Shown piece by piece: positions 1-11,800 of a DNA stretch of 64,000 nucleotides (position 1 is its first letter; each line of letters starts with the position of its first letter). The DNA is taken from the NCBI GenBank assembly GCA_035235625.1, contig CP141145.1:43690668-43754667 (forward strand). Reading direction: 5' to 3'. The notes below the pieces were generated by a model. It searched no databases. It saw only the letters and a program-made list of their open reading frames with translations, and was not told the DNA's origin. This DNA comes from Saururus chinensis (taxonomy: Eukaryota > Streptophyta > Magnoliopsida > Piperales > Saururaceae). The translations under genes were made by a program, and so were the position numbers.

Positions 1-1640
1 ACCGACGAGAACAAGATGATGACACGGATGGAACTCGTAAGTGGTGACACGAGTGGGGTTCAGGGTTGGGAATTGGGACCGACTGGGCTGATGGGCCGAC
101 CTCAATCCGTGAGCCGTTTAAATCGGCTTTTTAAGATCTTATTTTGTCCACCTCTTCTTCATTATTGTGTGGCTGTGGTGCCAAACAGCCGGTCCACTTG
201 ATGCAGACCAACCAGCTCAAGGCCCACCTTTCCCTTGCCCCCTATTAAGATTAACTCAAACTTTAAACAATAGCCATGAGAAATGAATAAGTGGTCACCA
301 TGAATTCACAACAAAAAGCATATATAATGTGCCAATCTAGCTATTAGCGTGTTTGATGGGACATTTTGTCGAGGAAGTGGTCTCATGTTGGAGTCGAGCC
401 TGTGCCACCTTGGGAGACGGTTTGGATGTGTATGAATTAAAAAGAAAAAAATGTATTATCAATTATGCAAAGAGAGAGAGCTGTAAACATGTTACATTAT
501 GTTTGGTATGATTGCCCCATGTTTATGAATAATAGATCACATAGCATAGCAGAAATAAGTAGAAGCTTCTCTCGACCTTTGTCTGCTGCGTACGTACTTG
601 GATGACAAGAGAGAAGAATACTGAACATATGTATCTGAAACCGCAAATCCAAGTCCATCTGTAGATGTCATTTTCGATCTTTAGAATATGATCACACCAA
701 TCTTACTGGTTGCTGTTAAAAATAACAAAGCACAGCGGCAACTTTGTCAGTCAGCCCCGCATCTCTCCTTTTTATTCTAATTTTAGCCCTTAAGCCAAAC
801 TGATCAAAGACATTGTAGGTTCCTGCCAAAAAGGCATCATGCAGCGGCTTTAGATCCATTGTAGACATGCTGAGTTATTGTGAGAACACTCACATGTGAG
901 TGCTCCATAGCGGATCTGAAGGGTCATGCAGTAGCAGCTGGGGGCTTGGCTTTACAAGTGTCACTATTGATCACCTGCATCGTTGGCTACTTCTGAATTA
1001 TGAGCATGTTCCTTTCCCTTCCCAATACTATTACCTAATGTTCCTTTGTACTTTTAGAGTCATTGTTGACTTGATCTAAACTTCATTCACTGTACGAGTT
1101 TCCTTTTTCCTAAGCAAAAGCCGAGGAAGGATTAATTGGGAGAAGGATTTCTCTAAGTTGAGGAGATATTAAAACCTACTATAATACTAATTCTGGCAGG
1201 GTTGCCGTCTTCCTGAGCGTCTGCACATGGAAGCCACATGCCCTTGAACAAATAAGCAGCGGAAATGCTAAGTGGGTTTGCCATTTCTCAATGAGCGGAC
1301 ATTAAAAAATTTGACAATTGGAATGCCACCACCTAATTAATCCACTAGCTGATACGGGAGGTTCAGGGCCTGAAATTTGACAATTTGGAAAGCTAAAGTA
1401 TTTTGGCTGAATCGGAGAAAGGGGGTGTCTCTGGAAGCAGTTATCAACCATTCAACCTCCTTGAGCAAAACCATGTGTAGGCACATGTTAGAATGTCCTA
1501 ATATAGTGCCATAAACAATGAACATGTTTTGAGTTTGCTACGTCGGCCAATAAATGTGCTTGATTACACGCTTTTATGCGCCGGACACAATTACCTCTAC
1601 CTTTAGAAATCCTGTTATGTTCTTGCTTCAAAGGCGAGCT
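1..1640. other. Intergenic, no gene recognised
   Basis: Moderately AT-rich DNA with only short unrelated open frames on both strands. No protein similarity, terminal inverted repeat or RNA gene was recognised. The left edge could be the tail of a gene outside the window, but nothing supports that directly. Confidence 0.5.
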
Positions 1641-2090
1641 CCTGTTCTTTAATTTGCTCTCTCTCTCCTCAAACTGAAAGGAAAGATCTATTGTAACCCG
1701 GTTGCTAGAAATGGGCCTTGATCGGGAAAAAGCCATATTAACGAAGATTGAAACCGCTGGGCTCAATGGTCTTAGAAAATACTCCACGGCCCAGGAGGGC
1801 AAGGTAGGAATGAAAAAAATCCCTGATTGATAAGGAATCTATGAAAGGGATTGAAATAGCCGGTGAAGATTCCACCAAGCGTAGGTTTATTTCAAGAATC
1901 TATTTTTTTTTGTATCCCTAAGCAGGTCTCTTTCTTGTAATTCTGAATTTGCTGCCATTTTGAAAGATTAAGAATCACTGAAGTAATGTTTAAACCCAAG
2001 GATTCAAGGTAAAGATATTTATTCCGAATCACAAATCCGTTTCAATATCTTTTCTTTGATTCCATAAAAAGATCCGTTAAGCTTTTTATC

Positions 2091-2142
2091 ATCCTGGCGT
2101 CGAGCTATTTTTCCGCAGGACCTCCCCTACAGTATCGTCACC
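2091..2142 (-). pseudogene. rrn5: Plastid 5S rRNA 3' part (nuclear plastid DNA)
   Basis: Read on the minus strand this matches the 3' part of chloroplast 5S rRNA, from GGTGACGATACTG to the terminal GACGCCAGGAT. The 5' half is missing. It is the first clearly assignable piece of a plastid-derived mosaic. The preceding 450 bases also look plastid- or organelle-like but could not be assigned. Not expected to be functional. Confidence 0.8.
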
Positions 2143-2229
2143 TTCCTCGTTTGAACTTTGCCATTAACGTTAAGGCTATGCCATCCTAAGGTGCTGCTAA
2201 ATGGAAGGATCTTATCAACATCCATGAAT

Positions 2230-2318
2230 GAGAAATCCATTATGGGTATCAAACCAATAGCGATTCATACAAGCTAAATCTTCTAATCGATAATTGGGCC
2301 AAAGAAATAATTTGAATT
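2230..2318 (-). pseudogene. ycf1: Plastid ycf1 (tic214) C-terminal fragment
   Basis: The minus strand encodes [19 protein letters not shown], the signature near the C-terminus of plastid Ycf1/TIC214, a component assigned to the inner-envelope protein import machinery. Only about 30 codons remain. In plastid genomes ycf1 sits at the inverted-repeat/small-single-copy border, so its direct contact here with 5S rRNA and trnL pieces is a rearranged order. Grass plastids have lost intact ycf1, which argues weakly against a grass host. Confidence 0.8.
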
Positions 2319-2369
2319 ACATCAATCTCGACAATGGAATCTAATATATGCTATTATTATTTTGATCAA

Positions 2370-2449
2370 GCCGCCATGGTGAAATTGGTAGACACGCTGC
2401 TCTTAGGAAGCAGTGCTAGAGCATCTCGGTTCGAGTCCGAGTGGCGGCT
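2370..2449 (+). tRNA. trnL-UAG: Plastid-derived tRNA-Leu (UAG), complete copy in nuclear DNA
   Basis: Full-length chloroplast trnL-UAG: acceptor stem GCCGCCA pairs with TGGCGGC, D arm with AAATTGGTAGAC, anticodon loop CTTAGGA with UAG at 2404-2406, a long variable arm, and the T arm GGTTCGAGTCC. It differs from the usual plastid sequence by a compatible change in the acceptor stem (G-C instead of G-U). It is embedded among broken plastid fragments, so it is a transferred copy. Whether nuclear Pol III transcribes it cannot be judged. Confidence 0.9.
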
Positions 2450-2484
2450 TCCACAAAGGAATTGGATAAGTGAGATGTCGAGTA

Positions 2485-2574
2485 AGTGTTTACAGAATCT
2501 TCTTCTGTACGAAGAAATGATTCATCGAAATAATGAGTCACCCGCTCTATTGATATGGACACATTTGAGATACT
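2485..2574 (+). pseudogene. ycf2: Plastid ycf2 fragment
   Basis: The plus strand encodes [18 protein letters not shown] followed by a WTHLR-like stretch, matching an internal part of the large plastid Ycf2 protein ([18 protein letters not shown] type). About 30 codons survive. In plastids ycf2 lies in the inverted repeat far from trnL-UAG, so adjacency to the tRNA is a secondary join. Confidence 0.75.
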
Positions 2575-2684
2575 CCAAAAACCCGTCCTCAGTTCGGATT
2601 GCAGGCTGCAACTCGCCTGCATGAAGCCGGAATCGCTAGTAATCACCAGTCAGCCATACGGCGGTGAATTCGTTCCCGGGCCTT
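2575..2684 (+). pseudogene. rrn16: Plastid 16S rRNA 3' fragment
   Basis: About 110 bases match the conserved 3' region of chloroplast 16S rRNA: GGATTGCAGGCTGCAACTCG, GAAGCCGGAATCGCTAGTAA, and GGTGAATTCGTTCCCGGGCC. The match stops before the GTACACACCGCC anti-Shine-Dalgarno-proximal block. A few substitutions relative to typical plastid 16S suggest the copy is old. It directly abuts the ycf2 piece. Confidence 0.9.
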
Positions 2685-3051
2685 ATTTGTTCCTCTTCAT
2701 TTCTATCGCAACAAGATGGACTTTGCCTAGAATTTTGGTTGATCGACGCAATGTGTATTATCCAAAAAAAATCATGGAAAGCCTTTTATTTATACTGTTT
2801 TTCCGCGAGATGTCGGGAATTGCTTGTATCCTATGGATCCTATGCGGTTGAGACCACAAGTAAAAATGACATTGCCATAAATGGATAAGGTGATATTTCA
2901 AATTCTCAGGAATTTTTAAGCTTAGAGAATAAACCATAAATCTTATTTATCCAAATCATTCCCATGAAATCTTCTTTTGAATCTATGTTGATAAGAGTGA
3001 TTTCGACGGATCCATTTTGTCCCTTGTCGAAGTAAGGAACCATGGCATATA

Positions 3052-3252
3052 GGTTTGGGGTTTAGGGTTCCCCTACAAACCATTCGAGCTAAAATTGATC
3101 ATTGTTCCTATACAGTTCGAACTATCTATGGAGTACTAGGAATTAAAATTTGGATATTTGTGGATGGGGATTTGCTTTTTCTATTGATTCCTACGGATTG
3201 GATCAAAAAAAATTCTTAAATGAGGTATTCAACTCCAGGGTTTAGGGTTTGG
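3052..3252 (+). repeat. Telomere-like TTTAGGG repeats flanking the rps3 fragment
   Basis: GGTTTGGGGTTTAGGGTT at 3052-3069 runs into the rps3 piece, and AGGGTTTAGGGTTTGG at 3237-3252 follows it. Both are plant-telomere-like and in the same orientation. Each is only about two units, so chance or 'telo-box' similarity is possible. Confidence 0.5.
3067..3168 (+). pseudogene. rps3: Plastid rps3 C-terminal fragment
   Basis: Encodes [18 protein letters not shown] and then [15 protein letters not shown], the C-terminal end of plastid ribosomal protein S3. The usual terminal residues and stop are replaced by unrelated sequence. rps3 normally lies in the large single-copy region, far from the rRNA and ycf1 genes represented upstream. 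The 2685-3050 stretch between the 16S and rps3 pieces is unassigned, possibly further organelle DNA. Confidence 0.85.
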
Positions 3253-3308
3253 TAAAAAATTCATTTATCTCCCCCTGAGCTTGATTTTCTCCTCACTATT
3301 CACTAGTA

Positions 3309-3643
3309 CTCTCTCAATCCCAAATTAAATGGCTCCCTTTGACAAAAATATTTGTTCTACATTAATATAATTATTTTATTCAATTTAAAATAAACGAGTA
3401 TTTAAAAAAAATATCATAAGCTTATTTTATCTTAGGCTTTACCCTTATAATAAAAACTATTAATCATGTCTTAAATTAATAGCTTTATTTTGTAAAAAAA
3501 AAAATCTATATTAATAGCTTTATTTTGTTTAATTTAAGTACTTGAGTACTAAAACAAGAGTATATAAGCTTAGTTTCTCTTTTTTTTAAAATAGGTTTCA
3601 CTATTTATTATAAAATATAACTATTAATACGAGATAGAGGGAG
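3309..3643. mobile_element. Stowaway-type MITE, TA target
   Basis: 335 bp with imperfect terminal inverted repeats beginning CTCTCTCAATCCCAAATTAA on the left and, read inward from the right, CTCCCTCTATCTCGTATTAA, flanked by TA. The interior is AT-rich with an internal repeat containing TTAATAGCTTTATTTTG. No transposase. Its ends belong to the same group as the gene-carrying elements at 15001 and 38384. Confidence 0.75.
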
Positions 3644-6600
3644 TAATTATTACAAAATTTCTCATAGTCATTTTTTTATTAAATAAATTACTTTATATAT
3701 TCACCCCACGTCTTTCTCCACATATATAGAGTACGTAGTTGCTACCATAACACCTATGCCCTCTCTTTTACCCTCTAGTGCCTTCTATCTCTTCATTTTC
3801 TCGTCTTCCTTACTTTTTTATAGTATGGTCATTCACAATATCTTCCTCTTGTCCTTCTATTTCTTTTCCTCTTCTCTTCTTTTTTCTTATTTTTTTCCTA
3901 ACACAACCAATAATATTATTATAGGCATGATCCATATAAAAAAAGAAGAGAAAGATAAAATAAAAAAAGAGATAAAATAAAAAAAGGATCATAGCTAGAG
4001 GGATAAAATAAAAAAGGGATCATAGCAATAAAAAAAGATAAACAAACAATATTTAAAAAAGTGAGATATTGTTGAGAAGGGTATATATTAGTTTTTTTTG
4101 TACCCAAGCTTTCAATATGGTAATACATTTTGTCAGGCAGCCCTTAAGTAACGCACACCCGTTGTTATTAAATTGATAATCTCATATTTTTAAATTATTT
4201 TTTTGTTTTATATTAATAATTATGTTTAAAAAATAATAATTTTTATTGAATGAAACCATTATAATGGAAAAATAAGCTCATGAAACTTTTAATAAGTACT
4301 AATTATTTAAATTCAATAAAATAAAACTATTAATATAATTTTTTTATAATGTAAGGAGGGAGCACATTGTTGTCAAAGATGTTCCGTACCTTCTGGAACA
4401 TAGCAATCATTCCAAAGTGGTTAATTAAATACTAATCTATTCGACACGTCCACAATCAAACCCTCAAGTTTCATATAAGGACGTCAGGCATGGTAGAAAA
4501 AATAGTACTCAGTAGCTGTTTAGACCCCAAGGTGCAACAACTGGATTAAGAAAAGAACGACTGGTTTAAGAAGAGAAGCCCACACGAATCTGCAAATACC
4601 AGAATGCGTTCGTAATACATATTATAGCATTTCTCCCTTTTTGCCTGAAAAACATGAACTAAGAAAGAAGGAAACAAACGATTGTCACATGCGGGCAATT
4701 TTCATCTGCTCACGATTTAGATATTTCTGAACGAAGGATGCTTCTTCAAAGTTCAAACCGTAGCTGCAAAACTTGCATTGATATCCTTATGTGGAAGAGA
4801 ATATTTACTGCGATGAGCTTCAAACTGGGAATAGTTTACAGCCTCCTAAAGGATGTCCGGGAGTCGTGCATTATGAAAATTTTAACGGCGTACGGGCTAG
4901 CTTACGTTAGCACTAGTGAAAACTAATGTCAATCCTCATGTTCGACGGCTCCTACCTGATGATGGAGGATATCATGGAATTCCAAAATGTTTCCGTTCTC
5001 TCTCTGTGTGTATGCGTTTTTGTGATAAGAAATGATAAGTAGGTCCTTGACTAAAGATTGGCAGTTCTTGTAAGCACCAAAATGTTTAACGCAATCATGA
5101 ACTCACGAAACCGTCGGTACTTCACTGTTTTGATATATAAAATACGGAAGTTGGTATTATAAACAAATATCTACGTCTTCGTTAATTTGCAAATGTCCGT
5201 GTTAGTAACTACGTGCATTTTGTTAAAAAACATCTGAAGAGAAACTCGGAGGTCACCTGATATCGCAGCCAAACTCTCTGGTTAAGGCGAGCTAAGCCAC
5301 TAAAAATCAAATTACTCGTTACTAAACGACGAAAGTCAGGTCTCCCCCTGGACCAAATATTGGACCCATTTATAGTTGCATATGGCCTTAGTCGCCAATA
5401 GAGACCCAAGAGCTTGGATCACTTTATCTATGTGAACTGGAGATTCTACTGGTATTTTATGGGAACATGGACGGTCGGCTTGACGGACTTCAACTTTGAT
5501 TTTATCCTCTGGAAGATAATAAATTCTATAAGAAGCTTAAGTTTATTAGAACAAGACTAGGCACTTTCTAACGAAGGAAGGGTTCTTAATTTGTGAATCT
5601 TCTTCGCACAACAGGATCCATGACCAATTCACATGGGACCGAGCTTTCCATGCAGATTCCAATACATGCCCCAAGCGAGACCGAAGCTAGCTATTATATT
5701 GTATCCTCCAATTCCAGGCCATGTGGGTTGCAGTTTGCGTAATGGCAAGCAAGTCCGGCGGGTTGGACGAAAATGGGAAGCATCATTTTCACGTGGGTTC
5801 TGGTGGTTATATCTTGCTGAGGCCAAGCATGGGGGCTGCCTAACAAAGAGGGAAAATGTATGTTAAGATGAAAAATGCTACACTCCAATCTGTACAACAA
5901 ATTCATACATTTCAAAGGTGACGGTCATGTTTTCATTGGACAATAAAAAGTGGCCGGGGACACTTTGATGTTGTACATATAATTATCAGCTTCAAAACAA
6001 CTTGTGTTTGAATGAAATTGGAATGAATGTGAACGACGAAAGCTGCAAAAAGGCACGTCAAAGATTCTAATTTTGGGGCTAATGTACGCACTTTGGTTTG
6101 ATAGATATATAAAGGAATGATTTTAGCCAAGGCAGGCTTTTACGGGGAAGCTTAAAGCTAGCCAGTTGAAGTTCATGTTCCACTGCGTGGGGGGGACGCA
6201 CCCCACTTGTCCTATTAATTAATCATCTCGTGTTACCAACAAAATAAATGAAGCAGCGTAAGTCATAGCTGGAACTGTAAATCGAGAACAACTATCATGA
6301 GATGATGCTTTGACAATTTGAGATCGAAATTTGGTAATCTGATAAGCTAAAGTGATAAACTAAGCTAAAAGGCTGAACTGAACTATAAGTCCACAGCCAA
6401 TTATAGACACGGAAGTTCCACTACAGATAGATTCCATTTACTTTGCATTCGTTCACACACTACTTAATAATTATAATTAACGACAGATTCCCGTATTCAA
6501 CCCCTTTCACACACGTACACTAGATCATTGTAGATGCGTATCGAGTGTCAACACACATTTGTAGTCATGTGCACTGCTGGTGCTGCGGCAATAATCGATA

Positions 6601-6900
6601 TCCATCATTGTCAATGTGAATAATCGCTCATCACTCGGGAGATGCATTCATGAAGAAACTGATTAGTGTTAGATTATTTAAAAAAAAGATTTTTCCTTTC
6701 TAACGGCTCGAGTTGTTGGAAATTTTGATTATTTTACATAATATCGGAGCTACGATGAAGGGTTAACTTGTCTTACAACACTTAGAAATATGATTTCCAT
6801 TTCTAACGGCTCTAGTGGTTGGGAAATTTAATTACCTTTCAATTAAATCGTATGAAGATTAGAAACTGATCAACACAAGCAAAACAGCCGATTGATAGGA
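3644..6900. other. Intergenic AT-rich DNA
   Basis: No gene recognised. At about 3950-4050 there is low-complexity DNA in which an AAATAAAAAA-plus-GGATCATAGC unit recurs two to three times. At about 4320-4365 a right-end-like GGAGGGAG motif suggests a decayed Stowaway end without a clear partner. Confidence 0.4.
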
Positions 6901-7139
6901 TTGACCGCAGCTAAGCTGAGGGTGACACCAGGACGAGGCCCTGGCCTCCAGAAGATGACAACGACGACGACGTCAAGCCATATCTACAATTACTACAGCG
7001 CATGAGTAATTTAGTGTTGGGTTGGACAAGACATTTTACCCAGTTACATGTCCCCTCAGTTAACCCAACCCAACGATATGAAGTTTGACGTGTTCCAATG
7101 TTACTGTGCGTCTTGACACTTTCTTCCAACCAACTTCTG

Positions 7140-7147
7140 TATAAATA
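7140..7147 (+). promoter_or_regulatory. TATA box of the PADRE-type gene
   Basis: TATAAATA lies 140 bases upstream of the chosen ATG at 7287. It is followed by a pyrimidine-rich stretch at 7158-7190 suitable for a transcription start and leader. Confidence 0.55.
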
Positions 7148-7286
7148 CCACCAGCTTCTCCCTCTCCCTCTCCCAGAGCTCTTCCTTCAGCTGTCAGCTG
7201 TCTTGATATATGTAAACCAGTTGCCGAGGCCTCGCCCTTTAATAAGGAAAACAGAAAATATAATAAAAATCAGAGGAAGGAGATTC

Positions 7287-7658
7287 ATGGGCAACTACTG
7301 TCTTCGACACAAGAAGCAATCGTCCAGGGATGATCAACGGGACGCTGATTATTGGAGGCTTGCTGATGGTCCGGATCAGATCTGTCTAAGAGGTAGATCC
7401 TTGAAGAAAACTAGTGGCCAAAAGACTGGAGGAAGGGAAGAGGAGGGGCTCTTGGGTGAGAAGCCGAGAGTCACTTCCACAGAGGTGAAGATAAAGATTA
7501 CCAAGAAGCAGTTGGAGGAACTTCTGGGAAGAGCCCATATGGAGAACATGTCCATGGAGGTGCTTCTCACTCAGCTCATGAAGGCGCAATACGAGGAGAT
7601 TCAGCTGCGGCACCGGACTTGGAGGCCGTCGCTGCAGAGCATCCCGGAGGTGAACTGA
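7287..7658 (+). CDS. PADRE/DUF4228 domain protein, 123 aa, single exon
   Basis: Small plant protein of the PADRE (DUF4228) family, whose members are commonly induced by pathogens, wounding or abiotic stress; their biochemical function is unknown. What is seen: an N-terminal MGNYC, a likely N-myristoylation/palmitoylation signal placing it at the plasma membrane; a basic, poorly conserved middle; then EVKIKITKKQLEELLGRA around residues 70-87 and the conserved end RTWRPSLQSIPEV. The length fits the family. The ATG at 7287 is preferred over the in-frame upstream ATG at 7098 because MGN...C is the family's usual start and a TATA box lies between the two. No intron is needed. Confident on family, not on function. 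Confidence 0.85.
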   Translation: MGNYCLRHKKQSSRDDQRDADYWRLADGPDQICLRGRSLKKTSGQKTGGREEEGLLGEKPRVTSTEVKIKITKKQLEELLGRAHMENMSMEVLLTQLMKAQYEEIQLRHRTWRPSLQSIPEVN

Positions 7659-8440
7659 TATATGGTGCCGTGTCCTGAAATGATCCACTTTGTAAATAGC
7701 AGGAGGCGATGTATGTATCCTCTCTGGCTCCCCAGCCAGCCTTCTTATCAGTTGCAGACTTCGGCGACTGAGGCTCGCCCCGTTCTTTGTAATCACTCGC
7801 ATATTTAGAAAATAAGCTCTCTCTTCTCAGATTTCCTTCTTCGTTTCAGTTTTTTTTGTTGCTCTTCATGTTATACGGTTATGATCGATATCAATGCCAA
7901 CTTCAAGTAAGATCTTTGTAACTATAAAAGTTTGGATGAAAAATATGGTGCAGCTTGATCCATCCGTGGATAGACATGATGATACAGGTGCTTGTGGGCC
8001 TTGTTCAACCAACCTCTGCTCTCTCTTCAAACGAAGATGAGATAGATGCCGGATTGAGTTGATGTTGTCCAATTGATATTGAGTGGGACATGCTGCGAGG
8101 ACGCCAACATTTTGTCATCCGATACGGACATGATGATTATCATGTAGATATGGCATCCGTTTTCCCTGCTTACGAGTTATATTGCATCACAGCCTACACC
8201 TTATAATTCTTTGTTAAAGTGGATAAGATATAATAATAGTATGGGGCTTAAATTGGGACGCTTGTATTGTGTTTAATTAGACACTTTATAGCTTCCCATT
8301 GTAGTACATACATATCAAGATACCGGTTCGATGCTCTTTTAGCTAGTGGTTTACCTGAATAAATTAGGATCGATGGATGATCACGTAACTTGCCAATTTG
8401 GTTACCTAAAAGACAAACTTACTAATTTACGCCACCGGTC
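7659..8440. other. 3' flank of the PADRE gene and intergenic DNA
   Basis: No coding region supported. The first 150 bases probably form the 3' untranslated region of the PADRE gene. The rest shows no recognisable repeat or gene. Confidence 0.4.
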
Positions 8441-8445
8441 AGACG

Positions 8446-8527
8446 CACGTGCTTGCCGCACGCACGGCGGATCTGGTCTCGCTGGGCCGCAGTGGGAAGG
8501 GAAAAAGCCAGCTCAAAGGTGACGTCA
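8446..8527 (+). promoter_or_regulatory. G-box and TGACGTCA motif upstream of the SPARK gene
   Basis: CACGTG (8446-8451) and the palindrome TGACGTCA (8520-8527) lie in a GC-rich stretch about 310-390 bases before the SPARK-gene ATG. Both are classical bZIP-type ACGT-core sites. Spacing and GC context suit a proximal promoter; function is inferred from motif identity only. Confidence 0.45.
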
Positions 8528-8839
8528 TCCGTTGGGTGATTGGAGGCATTTTTGTTCACTTGATTAAGCGGCCCCACATTGAAGGAGCCAGCTTACTGGA
8601 CGCTGGAGATGGTCCCCACCGGTCACCAGAATCCCGATTCCACGCACATTCAATGGCGCGCGGCCGCTTCCTTCCCCCGCGGCCCCATATCCCACTGGAG
8701 CTGGAGAGTTGGCCTCGCTCGGCTCCCGTCGCTCTCAGTCACTGGCGCCCATCCCCCCCTCCATCTTCTCCGCCTTCGTCTTCGTTGCACTTGAATGTTT
8801 CATGTAGACAGCTATAGTAGTACTTGATTGGTTGCCACG

Positions 8840-11800
8840 ATGAGCGGAAACAGGTTGCTCTTCCCCAATTTGAAGCTCCTCCTCTACTCCCTTCTCAATT
8901 GTTACTGTAAGTGATCCATTTATTGGCAGCTTCGTTTTTTTTTTCAGTTTTTTCTTCGCGGACTTGTATATTTTCTCCTCAGTAGATATGAGCTACACTG
9001 GTGTACTCAAATTTGGAAACTTGCCAAGTTTTCTGTTTTTTTGGTCTTCTTGAGCTATTTTGGCGTATTTGAAGTCAGGATTTTTATGCATATCCTCTGC
9101 TACAAGTATGAGTTTTGTTTTTAAGAGCAGGATTTCTTCTCGATTTTATTACTTAACCTAGCCTCTTAGCTACGCTTTTGAAATGCCAATCCAAAATTGA
9201 TTTCACTAGGTTGACATGATAACGTTGTTAATGGTTTGATTTCAACTTTACATCCAGCTTCCCTTGGTAAAGCTTCAACGATACTTAAAAGCTAAATTTG
9301 GAGATGTATACGTTCTTCCCTAGGTGATAGCTAAAGAGTGTGTATATGTAATTTCTAATTATATGATTGACAAGTAAAAGCTTCCAGAAAACACGAGAGA
9401 TATGGCGGGTAAAAGGATGACGGAGTTACTTGAGAAGGAAGAACTTTCAGTAAGTAAACATGTAAGCCGATCCGTTTGTGGTGAAGTGACAATAAGGAGT
9501 TCCGATACTGTTTTCTTTTTCTAATCTTCCCTTTGCCTTACTTCTAAACAAATAGTAAATAATTTTATGAAAGACAACAAAGTAGATGAGTGGAGTTTTA
9601 ACTGGAATGAGCTTCAGCAACAAACTCTTTTCTTTCATGCCAGATGATTGTGTCTAAACTTTATACATAAATAGAGAAAATTACAATTACGTAATTAGTA
9701 TTAGCTAAGGCCTAAGCACCAAGGAAATGATATGACTGATCAAGCTTCTACATGGAAACTAATATCCATAGACCCAAAAAAACTGCCTTATACAGCTCTT
9801 CTCATTTATTAAAAAAAAGTGTAGATGCTTTCCCAACGAACATATCTCAAGGGATTGCATGAACAAATACATGCTTCAAGCCTTATGCACGATTCTGAGT
9901 AACTCAAATTGAAGGTAGGGCAAACCTGTACAGAAGATGTGACTGTTGTCTTCCTCTTTATATGGTAACTCAAGTATGTATTTGACTGCATTGGTTGGTC
10001 ACTAACACTTATGCTTGCAAGCATGCTACTGTGCCAGGTATATACAGAACCAACTGCAAGATAGTGGACTTTGTTCCTAGTCTAAGCGACCATGCTGAAC
10101 AAGTAAAGTTAACTAGCGTGGAAAGAAAGACAGATGTGCTTTTGCCTGTTATATCGCCAGGCAAGGCTCCCCAACCATTTATTCCAGTTTTTGCACCCTC
10201 ACCGCTGGCACCTTTTACAAATAATTCTGTGCCAAAATTATCAGGTAATGATTTTGAATCAATGAACTATTTTTGCAAAGCTGCTTATTATTTTATGTCC
10301 CTCATTCTGGACATTCCCATCAGTAAACATATCTCTGTTTCTCCTTATTGCAGGGCTTTGTGCATTCAATTTCTCTTCTGTAGATGCTATGATACGCACG
10401 ACAGCCATTGATTGCTCAGCATTCTTCGCTCCTTTTCTAGCGAATGTTGTTTGTTGCCCACAATTGCATGCCACCCTCGTTATTCTTGCTGGTCAGTCGA
10501 GCAAAGACACGGGAAAACTTGCCCTAGATGTGACGCATGCAAACCACTGTCTATCTGATGTTCAGGAGATCCTAGCAGGCTGGGGCGCCAATGGAAATCT
10601 TGAGAAAATATGCTCCGTCGGTCCGTTTAATCTCACAGAAGCCTCATGTCCTATAAACAATGTAAATGAGTTTGAGAGTATGATTGATACCTCTCGGCTT
10701 CTTACTGCCTGTAAAAAGGTGGATGCAGTAAATGAATGCTGCAGCCAGATTTGCCAGAATGAGATACTTGATGCTGCAAATAAAATAGCATTTAAACTTG
10801 TGGATGTGTCTGGTGGAGGTGGCTCTGGTCTATCTGTTGAGCATTCATCAATAATTGATGACTGCCGGTTAATTGTGCTTAGATGGCTAGCCAGTAAACT
10901 GGAACCCCTTTCTGCAAATCAGGCTCTTCGACGAATATCAAACTGCAATTTAAACAAAGGTAAGTTTTTTACTTAAGATGTTTCTAGTTTTAAGTTTAAC
11001 ACTAAAGTTCTTGCAATTTCTTTGTGTGAAACGTATAATTATGTAAAAAATGTAGTTATGTTGTTGTTTTGGCTGCTCGATCTATGCCATTTTAATGTGT
11101 TGTCAACCTTCATATGTTGGTATATTGCTTCAAAAGCCTTCTCCACCTAGACATGGTGTTTGCCCATTTCTTACGGGAATGGGTTCATTTCCATTTCCTT
11201 ACAATGTAGTGAACGACTAAGGAGCCCTTAGGTACCTTTTGAATACTGACTGGACATGGAAATTCCCTGAAAAGCCTAAAATTATTTTCAGTATGCAATT
11301 CACTTTTTTAAAGAAAGAAACTTATGTTAGTTGTCCTGCATATCCCGCATGACAACCCACAATGGCTCTCAGTGGGAAGTATTCTTTTATAATTTGACTG
11401 TGTTGTTCATATTCAGAAGAACAATGACTTTACTGTATTGTTCTGTTGACTGGTTATGTTCTGCATTGTGCAGTTTGCCCTTTGGTGTTCCCTGACACCG
11501 CAATTGTCGCCAGATCTTGTATGAATAAGATTGGGAATAAAACAGCATGCTGCAAAGCTATGGAGAATTATGTGTCCCACCTACAAAAGCAAAGTTTTAT
11601 CACCAATTTGCAAGCTTTGCATTGTGCTTCTTCGCTTGGTACCCAGTTGCAGAAAGCAAACATTTCTATGAATGTATATGATCTTTGTCATGTTACACTC
11701 AAGGATTTCTCTCTCCAAGGTGGGTACTGTATGTCACCATCTCGACTGTATCTGATGATATTTTTTAAACTTTACTTCGTCTGAAAAGATGCTGATAATT

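Noticed and set aside
2334-2888. Open frames through the plastid mosaic (96, 98 and 74 codons)
   Set aside because: They run across tRNA, ycf2 and 16S rRNA pieces and do not represent one protein.
4150-4365. Possible Stowaway element ending at GGAGGGAG near 4360
   Set aside because: No matching left end could be found, so boundaries cannot be supported.
8449-8817. 122-codon open frame in GC-rich DNA before the SPARK gene
   Set aside because: Low-complexity Pro/Ser/Arg-rich product in a region that behaves as promoter and leader (G-box, TGACGTCA). No family similarity.
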